A stretch of 17,781 nt of DNA from H111-94 sp034436045 (lineage in GTDB: Bacteria > Chloroflexota > Ktedonobacteria > Ktedonobacterales > Ktedonobacteraceae): assembly GCA_034436045.1 (NCBI GenBank), contig DAOTVZ010000193.1, positions 1-17,781 on the forward strand. Reading direction: 5' to 3'. Positions 7,458 to 14,286 of the stretch are shown one piece after another. The translations under genes were made by a program, and so were the position numbers. Below the pieces are notes generated by a model, which saw only the letters and a program-made list of their open reading frames with translations, did no database searches and was not told the DNA's origin. The stretch's first letter is position 1. The number at the start of each line of letters is the position of its first letter.

Positions 7458-7501
7458 AAACGCTCTCAGGAAAAGGTGATAGAACCTTCCTGAGAGTGTT
7501 T
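7458..7501 (+). terminator. Hairpin terminator after ndk
   Basis: A 15-bp stem, AAACGCTCTCAGGAA (7458-7472) with TTCCTGAGAGTGTTT (7487-7501), perfect apart from one G-U pair, around a 14-base loop. It starts 32 bases after the ndk stop. The T tract is short (TGTTTGT), so it may be a modest or two-way terminator between the converging ndk and the Cys-rich gene. Confidence 0.7.
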
Positions 7502-7614
7502 GTATGTGGATTCAACAGGTATAGTGCGGTAGCAGAAAGAGAGCATGGATGTGTAATGAGCGAGAATGTTAATAACGTTGTTGGGTTAAGAATACTGTAG
7601 AACCGATGACGTTT

Positions 7615-8038
7615 TTAACAGGCCTCGTGGGCAGTGGCAGGAGCTTCCTGTTCAGTAGTTTTCTTCACGTTGGATCGTTTCTTTTCGGCCAGTCGCCAGC
7701 ACATGCTTTTGCTTTGAAAGCATTTATCCTGTTCTTCGGATGTAACCGGTGGCGTGTTTTTCATGCAGAAGACCTGGTATAATGGCTCGCCTGCCGCGTG
7801 GTTATTGCCAGGAAACCAGCGTTCGCGGTAGAACGGGCAGGCATTTTTGTGCCTCCGCCAGTTTGAGTTCTCAGCCGGGTTGGTGTTGAGTGTATATGCA
7901 TTTGGATTTGACAAACAAGCATCCTCTTTTCTTTTTCAATCGCATCTGCGATGCTCGTTCTTCTTCAACCTCTATGTGGCATGGAAGTGATTTTCTACAG
8001 TAGGATAGCCCTGACCATTCTGGGGGCAGAACCATCAT
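7615..8038 (-). CDS. Small Cys-rich protein, frame apparently split by one extra base
   Basis: I do not recognise the family. The clear part (from TTG 7914 to TAA 7615, 99 residues) has NACPFYRERWFPGNN, then spaced Cys residues (F-C-M-K-N, D-K-C-F, M-C-W-R) that suggest a metal or disulfide cluster. TTG 7914 has a GAGGA site seven bases upstream. However, a good promoter at 8059-8087 points to a start at ATG 8038 or 8035. That frame runs MVLPPEWSGLSYC...PCHIE...ERASQMRLK and, if one A is removed in the T5 run 7932-7936 (+ strand), joins smoothly as RKEDACLSNPNAYT. The merged protein would be about 140 residues with two more Cys. So either the gene is mutated, or the sequence has an insertion error, or the short TTG form is real. 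It is converging with ndk and divergent from the CPBP gene. Confidence 0.65.
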
Positions 8039-8058
8039 ACACTCTGCATCGTAGGACA

Positions 8059-8087
8059 AGTATACGACACAGAATGCCAATGGTCAA
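8059..8087 (-). promoter_or_regulatory. Strong sigma70-type promoter for the Cys-rich gene
   Basis: On the minus strand TTGACC (8087-8082), a 17-base spacer and TATACT (8064-8059). Each box matches five of six consensus bases. The start of transcription should be near 8052, about 14 bases before ATG 8038. The kinase gene has the same two boxes at the same spacing. Confidence 0.75.
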
Positions 8088-8146
8088 GGCTCTACAAAGA
8101 TGAAACATACTGAAAAGTACTGTAATGTTCTATAGTAAAGCAGTGG

Positions 8147-8176
8147 TTGTCATATCGCGTTATTCTGTGTAACAAT
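8147..8176 (+). promoter_or_regulatory. Possible promoter of the CPBP protease gene
   Basis: TTGTCA (8147-8152), an 18-base spacer and AACAAT (8171-8176). The -35 is good and the -10 is mediocre. The interval 8039-8232 separates divergent genes, so a promoter in this direction is expected. Confidence 0.35.
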
Positions 8177-8232
8177 AGAAACAGAGCTATAGCAATTTGC
8201 TGATACAGCGTGTATCACTAGGGCGGAGAATC

Positions 8233-9015
8233 ATGGAAAATAGAGCGTCTTTTGCTGAGAAGAGGGAGCAGGTACCCTGGACATTACAGCAAACTCTAAC
8301 GGGTCTTCTACTAACCCTGGTACCCTGGATTACGCTGGCGTTATGGTTAAACGCCCTGAATGGCGGTACTGGCCGCACGACCGCTCTTTCACCGCAGGTT
8401 GATCTGATAAATGCCATTGTAGTGTTTATCTTTTCTTCATTGGTCGAGGCAGCCTTTCTGGTTGCTCCATTGATCATCGCGTGGCGAGCTTTCAAGGGCT
8501 ACATGCATCGGTGGTGGCATGCATTGCAAGCGCTTGGTCTGCGCCGTTTTCAGGTGGGGATGGCGATCTCGTGGATTATACTGCTTTTCCTGGGCGTTTA
8601 CGCGGTCAACCAGGTCTATGTTTATCTATTGGCAGTTCTGCACCTTCATGTGCAGACAAACGATGAGATTTTGTTGCGGAGCGCTAAATATGCTCCTCTG
8701 ACCACGTATGGGACGCTACTAGCCAGTGTGGTTGTTGCACCTTTCTGTGAGGAACTCTTCTTTCGCGGCTTCGTATTGATGGGCTTGTTGCGCGCGATGC
8801 CTCCTGGTTGGGCCATTATGCTGAGCGCACTGATCTTCGCTATAGCTCATGCCGATCCAGGTTCCTTTGCGGTTCTCTTCATTATTGGCCTGGCGCTGGC
8901 CTTCCTGCGCTGGCGCACACGCTCTCTCTGGCCGGGTATTCTTCTGCACCTGTTGAATAATGTTGTGGGTGTGGTGCTGATTGTGCTGGCGATGCGAGGC
9001 GTGATACCCGGCTAG
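8233..9015 (+). CDS. CPBP-family intramembrane metalloprotease
   Basis: This is a multi-pass membrane protease of the CPBP (Abi, PF02517-type) family, related to Rce1 CAAX endopeptidases. The conserved motifs are present: EELFFRG at 173-179 (catalytic Glu pair), His206 in FAIAHADPG, and His239 in HLLNN. About six to seven hydrophobic segments fill the 260 residues; the first spans about 20-40. Bacterial members process membrane or secreted peptides or give self-immunity to bacteriocins; the substrate here is unknown. ATG 8233 follows GGCGGAGA closely; a TTG 36 bases upstream in the same frame has no site. The gene runs toward the kinase gene and their stop codons share the bases CTAG (9012-9015). 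Confidence 0.9.
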   Translation: MENRASFAEKREQVPWTLQQTLTGLLLTLVPWITLALWLNALNGGTGRTTALSPQVDLINAIVVFIFSSLVEAAFLVAPLIIAWRAFKGYMHRWWHALQALGLRRFQVGMAISWIILLFLGVYAVNQVYVYLLAVLHLHVQTNDEILLRSAKYAPLTTYGTLLASVVVAPFCEELFFRGFVLMGLLRAMPPGWAIMLSALIFAIAHADPGSFAVLFIIGLALAFLRWRTRSLWPGILLHLLNNVVGVVLIVLAMRGVIPG

Positions 9016-10625
9016 GGTGTGCTGCGTGTCTGTTCCATATGCAAGGCCAGTACCTGTCCGAGCAGAGCCAGTGTGAAGGCAACGAGCAATAGCGCGTAGC
9101 CCGCCAGCGATGTACTATTGATAAGGGTGCGGAGGAACAGGCAAAGTGCTGCCATGATAAACAGTGCGCCGAGCGTGATGCGCCATGAGCCAGTGAGGGG
9201 ACGTATCAGCCAGAAAAGTGAGAGCAAGGCCATGACGAAGAAGCTCCCTGTCAGTAGTTGTGGTAGTATAGTCGGCGTTATGACGCTCTGAAAGGCGTCT
9301 TGCAGATCAAGCCAGCCCGATGCGAGCGAGGCGAAACCTGTTACCAGGGTGGCGATGCCGACAATGCTGAGCAGGAGGCGAGGGAAAGTTGTTCGTATGG
9401 TCGGGCTGGTGATGGCGAATGTTACGAGTTGGATCAAGGCGAAGCCAGACGCAACGATAAAGCACCAGCCATAGGCGGCGTTCATGGCGGCGTAGAAGTA
9501 AAGGACGGCTACGCTGCTGCTGATGGTGATGAGGAGGAGGAGCGCGAAGAGCAAGGTAAAGGTAGGTGTCCAGAAAGGCGCTAGTGTTCTCTGGGTAGTA
9601 TTGATGCCTATCGTTTCCGCTATGTGTGGTGCCGGGGCGGCTTGTATGGCAATCGCAGGAGCCGGGCGTGTAGGTGGCAAGGACGCGCTCACAGGGGTTT
9701 GTGGTGTGGTTGGTGGAGAAAACGGCAAAGTGGGAGCCTGGGCAGGTTGTGGGGATGGTGGTATTGCGGTGGTATGGGAGGCTGCTACCTGATTGATACG
9801 TTGAAGTATGTTTGCTACTTCCTGCATACTGGCTGGACGGTGTTGTTCATCGCGCGCAAGCATACGTAGTACTAATTGATCTAGTTCAGGAGGTACCTGG
9901 GGGTTATAGCTGCTAATAGAGGCGAAGGTGAATTGTTCTCTGGCATAGTAGGGATCGCGTCCCGTCAAGCAATAATGCATCGTTGCACCCAGCCCATAGA
10001 TGTCGCTGCGTGGATTAGTTTGTGCGAGGCCGTGTTGTTCGGGAGGGGCGTAGCCGGGGGAGCCGAGGAAGACAGTATCCAGCGCCTGTTCTTCTTTGAA
10101 GAAACGGGCGATGCCGAAGTCGATCAGAAAAACGTGTCCGTCGGGCTGTACCATGATATTACTTGGTTTCACGTCGCGGAAGATGATAGGCGGGCGCTGC
10201 TGGTGCAGGTAGCCTAGTACGTCGCAGAGTTGTAGTGTGTAGTGAATGACCTGTGCGATTGGCAGAGGTCGTCCTTGCGCTTCTTTGATAAGCTGGTGTA
10301 GTGTTTTACCTTCAATATAATCCATAACCAGGTAGGCGCGTCCATTTTCACTAAACGAGTTCTGGATGCGCGGCAGATTGGGATGAGAGAGTGCGCTAAG
10401 CATGCGTGCTTCCTGCTCAAAACGTGCCTCAGCCTCCGCCAGCTCCGTAGGAGCAATTTTGGCCTGGCTCATCTCTTTGATGGCCACGCGCTGGCGCAGG
10501 CGTGTGTCTATACCCTGATAAACTGCGCTCATGCCGCCGCGACCTGCCAGACCAACGATCACATAGCGTTGCTGTAAGATGGATTGTGGGGCCAGCCGCC
10601 CCGTCTGTTCGTTAAACATTGTCAT
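9012..10625 (-). CDS. Membrane-anchored Ser/Thr protein kinase (Hanks type)
   Basis: A 537-residue eukaryotic-like kinase. The N-terminal catalytic domain (about 21-283) has the glycine loop GRGGMSAVY (28-36), Lys50 in VAIKEM, helix-C Glu72, the catalytic loop FRDVKPSN with Asp151 and Asn156, DFG at 169-171, and GYAPPEQ in the activation segment. Phe149 replaces the usual His of HRD. A Pro/Ala-rich linker (about 285-345) leads to six hydrophobic segments from about 352 to the end. The kinase would therefore face the cytoplasm with an unusually large C-terminal membrane domain and no obvious external sensor such as PASTA. The start ATG 10625 follows a G-rich site (GGGGGG); ATG 10619 is an alternative. 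A strong promoter lies about 100 bases upstream. It shares CTAG with the converging CPBP stop. Confidence 0.94.
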   Translation of the reverse strand: MTMFNEQTGRLAPQSILQQRYVIVGLAGRGGMSAVYQGIDTRLRQRVAIKEMSQAKIAPTELAEAEARFEQEARMLSALSHPNLPRIQNSFSENGRAYLVMDYIEGKTLHQLIKEAQGRPLPIAQVIHYTLQLCDVLGYLHQQRPPIIFRDVKPSNIMVQPDGHVFLIDFGIARFFKEEQALDTVFLGSPGYAPPEQHGLAQTNPRSDIYGLGATMHYCLTGRDPYYAREQFTFASISSYNPQVPPELDQLVLRMLARDEQHRPASMQEVANILQRINQVAASHTTAIPPSPQPAQAPTLPFSPPTTPQTPVSASLPPTRPAPAIAIQAAPAPHIAETIGINTTQRTLAPFWTPTFTLLFALLLLITISSSVAVLYFYAAMNAAYGWCFIVASGFALIQLVTFAITSPTIRTTFPRLLLSIVGIATLVTGFASLASGWLDLQDAFQSVITPTILPQLLTGSFFVMALLSLFWLIRPLTGSWRITLGALFIMAALCLFLRTLINSTSLAGYALLLVAFTLALLGQVLALHMEQTRSTP

Positions 10626-10725
10626 TGTCTACCCCCCACTGTGTACTCGAAATTACTCGCTTGATGAAATTCAGATGAAATATAGAATATGCCATAGCTA
10701 AAGCTGATCTGTAATGACTATCGCA

Positions 10726-10754
10726 AGTATAATCGATAGGTAGGAAGTGGTCAA
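10726..10754 (-). promoter_or_regulatory. Strong sigma70-type promoter of the kinase gene
   Basis: On the minus strand TTGACC (10754-10749), 17 bases, TATACT (10731-10726). Transcription should begin near 10719, giving a leader of about 94 bases. The kinase is thus transcribed separately from the membrane-protein gene that precedes it. Confidence 0.72.
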
Positions 10755-10812
10755 TGGTATGAGACACTGATGAAGTGTGAGATGGGCAATAGTTAGAGGA
10801 TGCTTTGAGCTG

Positions 10813-11667
10813 TCAGGCCATGCAACTGATCTGTAACCGGCGTTCGCCCTGAATGAGACGTAGGATGCCGAGAAGGAGGAGAAGCAAGGCAACCTGGCTG
10901 AAGAAAAGCCGGTCTCCGGCTGTAGGCAAGCCTGGGATGGCAACCAGCATTTGTAGCAAGGCCGAGCTGCCGAGCAGGAAGGTTGGGCCGGGGAGAGCGT
11001 GCCAGCAGGAGGGGCGTAGCCACCAGGTAAGCATGGCGAGTGTCAGTAGAGCCTGCGAGAAGATCATTTCCAGGCTGCCAATGGAGCGCGAGAGTGGTGG
11101 CAAAGAGAAGTAGAGAAGCGTAGTGATGCAGGCGGCGAGAGGCAGAGACAGATAGAAGAACCAGCTATCCCAGCGTTTGAAAGGAGTACGTGTCATCGAG
11201 AGACAGGAGGACGTGGCCAGAAAGGCGCTGGAGGTGGCAGCACTGAGCTGTACCAGTAACGACGTTGTTGATGCGAGAGGCAGAGTACTTAAGAGAGCGC
11301 TACCACCGGCGAGTATTGACCAGATACAGCCACAAAGGCCTCCCGCACGCAGCCAGAACATGCGGCTTGAGCGGATCAGCGCTATCCAGAATCCCAGCAA
11401 TAGGATATCGTAGCCACAGAGTACCGCTCCCATCGGGTAGAGGTTGCCATTCACCATTCCTTGTGTTAGCAAACTTGCGCCACTGAGGCCGACGACAAGG
11501 ATAGTGGCGAAGAGCAAAATAAAGCCGGGTGTCCAGATTACCAGCGTATCTGGTGTTGGCGGGACGAGTAGTTGCTTATCAGGAGTGTTTGTTTGCTCGA
11601 CCGGGCTGGCGGCGTGCGTGGCTTCTTTACAATGATTCTGTTCGGATTGCGTGACGCTCTCGGCCAT
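10813..11667 (-). CDS. Eight-pass membrane protein related to the kinase's membrane half
   Basis: No function is recognised. The 284 residues begin with a polar cytoplasmic-type tail (1-40), then about eight hydrophobic segments (near 45-65, 78-98, 107-130, 134-156, 169-189, 198-217, 228-246, 254-273), and end in a short basic tail. The first segment, starting W-T-P-G-F-I-L-L-F-A, parallels the first membrane segment of the downstream kinase (W-T-P-T-F-T-L-L-F-A), and both are preceded by a Pro-rich stretch. This suggests a duplicated module, here without the kinase domain. AAGGAA lies eight bases before ATG 11667. It is on the same strand as the kinase, which begins 187 bases downstream with its own promoter. 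Confidence 0.8.
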   Translation of the reverse strand: MAESVTQSEQNHCKEATHAASPVEQTNTPDKQLLVPPTPDTLVIWTPGFILLFATILVVGLSGASLLTQGMVNGNLYPMGAVLCGYDILLLGFWIALIRSSRMFWLRAGGLCGCIWSILAGGSALLSTLPLASTTSLLVQLSAATSSAFLATSSCLSMTRTPFKRWDSWFFYLSLPLAACITTLLYFSLPPLSRSIGSLEMIFSQALLTLAMLTWWLRPSCWHALPGPTFLLGSSALLQMLVAIPGLPTAGDRLFFSQVALLLLLLGILRLIQGERRLQISCMA

Positions 11668-11703
11668 ATAGTACTTCCTTGTTGCTGTAATCGCTGTGTT
11701 AGT

Positions 11704-11732
11704 ATCTTACGTCATTCTAACGTACAAGGCAA
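11704..11732 (-). promoter_or_regulatory. Possible promoter of the membrane-protein gene
   Basis: Minus strand TTGCCT (11732-11727), 17 bases, TAAGAT (11709-11704). Each box matches four of six consensus bases. The 198-base gap before the gene otherwise shows nothing coding. Confidence 0.35.
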
Positions 11733-11865
11733 TAAAGATGATACTGATGAGGCCGAAAGTTTAGCGTACAGCGGGCCAGAGCCATTGGTAGCGAGAAGGG
11801 TGAACTTTGAGCAGATAGAGCAAGGTTGAGGAGTCTAAGCTTAACGACATAGGTACTTCGTCCGT

Positions 11866-12549
11866 TTATCTGACATCGACATAGAATTGTTGCAGGCGGG
11901 CGGCTGGGACGCCAAAGCGATAGAGTATGCGCAGATACCACATGAAACACACACTTTTCCACAGTCCGATGCGTTCGTGGCGGCGGGCCGAAGTGGTGAC
12001 GTATTGGGGCAACAGAACGACCTTGCCGATCTTACGCAAGGCGGTGATAATTTCCAGATCCTCCATCAGTGGCAAGTTGGGATAGCCGCCAATGGCGCGA
12101 AAGCTGTCGGTGCGCACGAAATATGCCTGGTCGCCGGTAAAACTAGTGTACCACTGAGAGCGCAAGTTGGTAGCAAGGGCGACCAGGCGATAAGGCAGGC
12201 TGTCGCAGTTGAAGCAGAGGCGAAATGCCCCTGCTATCACTGCTGGTGAACAGAATGCGTTCTCTATGGCATGAAACGCACCATCTGGTAATCGGGTATC
12301 GGCGTGCAGGAAGAGCAGCACGTCTCCGCTGGCAATTGCGGCTCCGGCGTTCATCTGGCGCGCCCGCCCGCGCGGGGAGGTGATAACACGTGCGTAGCGT
12401 TGTGCAATTGCTACTGTCGCATCCGTGCTACCACCATCGACGACAATGATTTCGCTCTCTACGTTTGTGCATTGGTTGCTCAAATATACCAGTTGCTGCT
12501 CTAATACGGCTTCCTCATTCAGAACTGGCATGATGATCGAGAAACGCAT
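11866..12549 (-). CDS. Family 2 glycosyltransferase (TIGR04283-like)
   Basis: A GT-A fold glycosyltransferase of 227 residues. Visible motifs (numbered from the GTG two codons upstream) are SIIMPVLNEE (6-15), VVDGGSTDAT (38-47), RGRARQMNAGA (62-72), LLFLHADT (80-87) as the metal-binding acidic motif, then GDQAYFVR and MEDLEI, the acceptor-side acidic site. The RGRARQMNAGA and HADTRLP signatures resemble the small group TIGR04283, whose members often sit beside a TIGR04282 partner; none is present here. There is no membrane segment at the end, so it acts in the cytoplasm or at the membrane surface. ATG 12549 is chosen because GAGAAG lies five bases upstream; GTG 12555 would leave no spacing. 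It follows pncB by about 100 bases and may be co-transcribed with it. Confidence 0.9.
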   Translation of the reverse strand: MRFSIIMPVLNEEAVLEQQLVYLSNQCTNVESEIIVVDGGSTDATVAIAQRYARVITSPRGRARQMNAGAAIASGDVLLFLHADTRLPDGAFHAIENAFCSPAVIAGAFRLCFNCDSLPYRLVALATNLRSQWYTSFTGDQAYFVRTDSFRAIGGYPNLPLMEDLEIITALRKIGKVVLLPQYVTTSARRHERIGLWKSVCFMWYLRILYRFGVPAARLQQFYVDVR

Positions 12550-12648
12550 TGACACTTCTCTATTCTTGACGTATTCTCCGCTTGTTTCTATAGCTAGAGT
12601 ACGTTTAGAAGGCGTGTTGGATTACTGTGTGATGCCACGCATGGTTCC

Positions 12649-14040
12649 TCAAATTTCTTTGCCGACCAGGCGGGCGGCCTGTTTTTGTAGCGATTGCAGA
12701 CCCTCGCTAAACCGGACGGGGTAGGGTTGTTCAACAGAGAGGGCACGATACTTTGCCGGTAGGTTTCTCAGATTCTGCTGTGCCAGCTCACGGATCTCTG
12801 AAAGTGGTGGCAGGCTGCCTGGAATGATCTCGCCGTTGCGCATGACGGGGCGCAGTAAACGCTGGTAGTTGTCCGGGCGTGGTTCGTGCGCAAGCTGTAT
12901 CACATCCTCTTCCCAATGGGGGTGCCGATATACCTCTTTTTTGCCCGGCCAGGTCGTCTTAGGGCCAGCAATCTTCAACTTGGGCATTTCGTTGCCATCA
13001 CCTTCTACGTACCATACCTCTTTATAGACCGTACCCAGCGAGCCACCGGGGATACCGCGTTCTGGTGAGCCAGCACCGCTACCGAGCGAGGTGCCGACAC
13101 CAAATGAATCAACGACGGCTCCCGCTTGGAGTAACTCCTGTATTTTCCACTCGTCCAGGTCGCCGCTGACGAGGATGCGCACATCGTTTAGCCCGGCGCG
13201 ATCAAGCTGTTCACGAATATACAGGCTGTCGGCTACCAGGTCGCCACTATCGATGCGCACAGCAGCCAGCGTGTGACCGAGCATCTCTTGATAGCGCAAG
13301 GCAACCTCAATGGCGGTGTGAATGGCGGCACGGGAGTCATAGGTATCGAGCAGGAGAGTATAGCGATTGTAGGCAGCGGCGGTGGCTTCAAAAGCCTCTT
13401 TCTCGCTGGGATACATCTCGATCAGAGCATGTGGAACAGTGCCTGTTGCGGGCAAACGAAATTCGTAGGCGGCATTCAAGAGCGATGTGCTGGCGCAGCC
13501 GCCGATATAGGAGGCACGAGCGACGGTCATCGGTTCCTGAGCGCGCCGGAAGGCAAATTCGGCAACGCGGCGCGGATGGCCCTGTTCGGCGGCGTAGACA
13601 ATGCGCGAAGCCTTCGTGGCGATCAATGTGGAGAGGCCGATAGCCTGGAGCAAGCCAGATTCGAGCAGCAGGGCCTCGCGGAAAGGGGCTGTGACACGCA
13701 TGATCGGCTCGTTAGGGAAGGCAATGGAGCCTTCGGGCATGGCGAGGATCTCGCCGGTGAAGCGTAGCGTTGCCAGTTCGTCGAGGAAGGCCGCGTCATA
13801 GTCGCGGATATGTGCCAGGAAGCGCAGTTCCTGTTCGGTATAGCGAAATGATTGCACAAATTCGAGCGCCGCTTCCAGACCAGCCACCAGCAAATAAGCG
13901 CCACCGAAAGGGGCAGTGCGGGTGTAAAGATCAAAGGTGGTGAGGCCGTTGCGTCCGCTATACCATGAAATATAGGCGGCGTCGGGATGGTACATATCAG
14001 TCATCAGTCCTGGGTTAAAACTAGGGGCGCGCCTATGCAT
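12649..14040 (-). CDS. pncB: Nicotinate phosphoribosyltransferase
   Basis: The enzyme joins nicotinate to PRPP, with ATP hydrolysis, to make nicotinate mononucleotide in the salvage branch of NAD synthesis. The family start LMTDMYHPDAAY, the FDLYTR segment, His204 in GTVPHALIEMYPSE (the residue phosphorylated by ATP), the RIDSGDL loop that binds the ribose phosphate, VSGDLDEWKI and the DSFGVGTSLG phosphate loop are all visible. The length of 463 residues is normal for the longer type. AGGAAGAGAG lies about nine bases before ATG 14040. A perfect palindrome and a further half-site lie 20-60 bases upstream. No other NAD gene is in the window; the mobile element ends just behind its upstream region. 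Confidence 0.95.
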   Translation of the reverse strand: MHRRAPSFNPGLMTDMYHPDAAYISWYSGRNGLTTFDLYTRTAPFGGAYLLVAGLEAALEFVQSFRYTEQELRFLAHIRDYDAAFLDELATLRFTGEILAMPEGSIAFPNEPIMRVTAPFREALLLESGLLQAIGLSTLIATKASRIVYAAEQGHPRRVAEFAFRRAQEPMTVARASYIGGCASTSLLNAAYEFRLPATGTVPHALIEMYPSEKEAFEATAAAYNRYTLLLDTYDSRAAIHTAIEVALRYQEMLGHTLAAVRIDSGDLVADSLYIREQLDRAGLNDVRILVSGDLDEWKIQELLQAGAVVDSFGVGTSLGSGAGSPERGIPGGSLGTVYKEVWYVEGDGNEMPKLKIAGPKTTWPGKKEVYRHPHWEEDVIQLAHEPRPDNYQRLLRPVMRNGEIIPGSLPPLSEIRELAQQNLRNLPAKYRALSVEQPYPVRFSEGLQSLQKQAARLVGKEI

Positions 14041-14060
14041 GCCAACACTCTCTTCCTAGT

Positions 14061-14103
14061 TATGGTACGGTAGTTGAGTTAGTGTACATTGTACCATATG
14101 GTA
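14061..14103 (-). promoter_or_regulatory. Candidate operator upstream of pncB
   Basis: TACCATATGGTA (14092-14103) is a perfect 12-bp palindrome. The half TATGGTAC recurs at 14061-14068 and is complementary to GTACCATA at 14091-14098. The sites lie 21-63 bases before the pncB start, where a repressor would act. NAD salvage genes are often under NrtR, NiaR or NadQ control; I cannot match this motif to any of them. Confidence 0.4.
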
Positions 14104-14179
14104 ACAAGCAATTTCCTCTTTTTCCTGACCCAACTATAAATTATCATGAACAAAGACGGCAGGCCGAACCAATGCCAAA

Positions 14180-14209
14180 TACCGCTGAGGGTTTTTCCCC
14201 CCAACGGTA
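14180..14209. other. Imperfect GC-rich hairpin between recombinase gene and pncB
   Basis: Arms at 14180-14191 and 14198-14209 pair at ten of twelve positions around a six-base loop (TTTTTC). It may be a terminator remnant or part of the recombination site. Nothing coding is seen in 14041-14286. Confidence 0.25.
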
Positions 14210-14232
14210 GAGCTAAAATGATGGTTTTGTTT

Positions 14233-14276
14233 AGGATACTATTTCATAAAAACCTGTGCAAATGAAATAGTATCCT
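14233..14276. repeat. 15-bp perfect inverted repeat after the recombinase gene
   Basis: AGGATACTATTTCAT (14233-14247) and its exact reverse complement (14262-14276) enclose 14 bases. It begins 11 bases after the recombinase stop. There is no good T tract on either side, so a simple terminator is uncertain. Tyrosine recombinase core sites are inverted repeats of similar arm length but usually with 6-8 bases between. It may be a terminator protecting pncB or a site of the element. Confidence 0.6.
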
Positions 14277-14286
14277 TGAAAAATCA

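Noticed and set aside
7871..8080. 69-residue frame starting at 8080 on the minus strand as a gene by itself
   Set aside because: Its start lies inside the promoter spacer (8065-8081). Only the part from 8038 is plausible, and it is treated as the 5' half of the Cys-rich gene.
11572..11829. 85-residue + strand frame across the membrane-protein start
   Set aside because: It is antisense to the start of a clear gene and has no ribosome site or motif.
13273..13767. 164-residue + strand frame opposite pncB
   Set aside because: It is a shadow of the strongly supported nicotinate phosphoribosyltransferase; Gly-rich composition without a family signature.
14041..14286. tRNA gene as integration target of the recombinase
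   Set aside because: I looked for a cloverleaf and CCA-type end next to the recombinase gene and saw none; the hairpins do not form tRNA arms.
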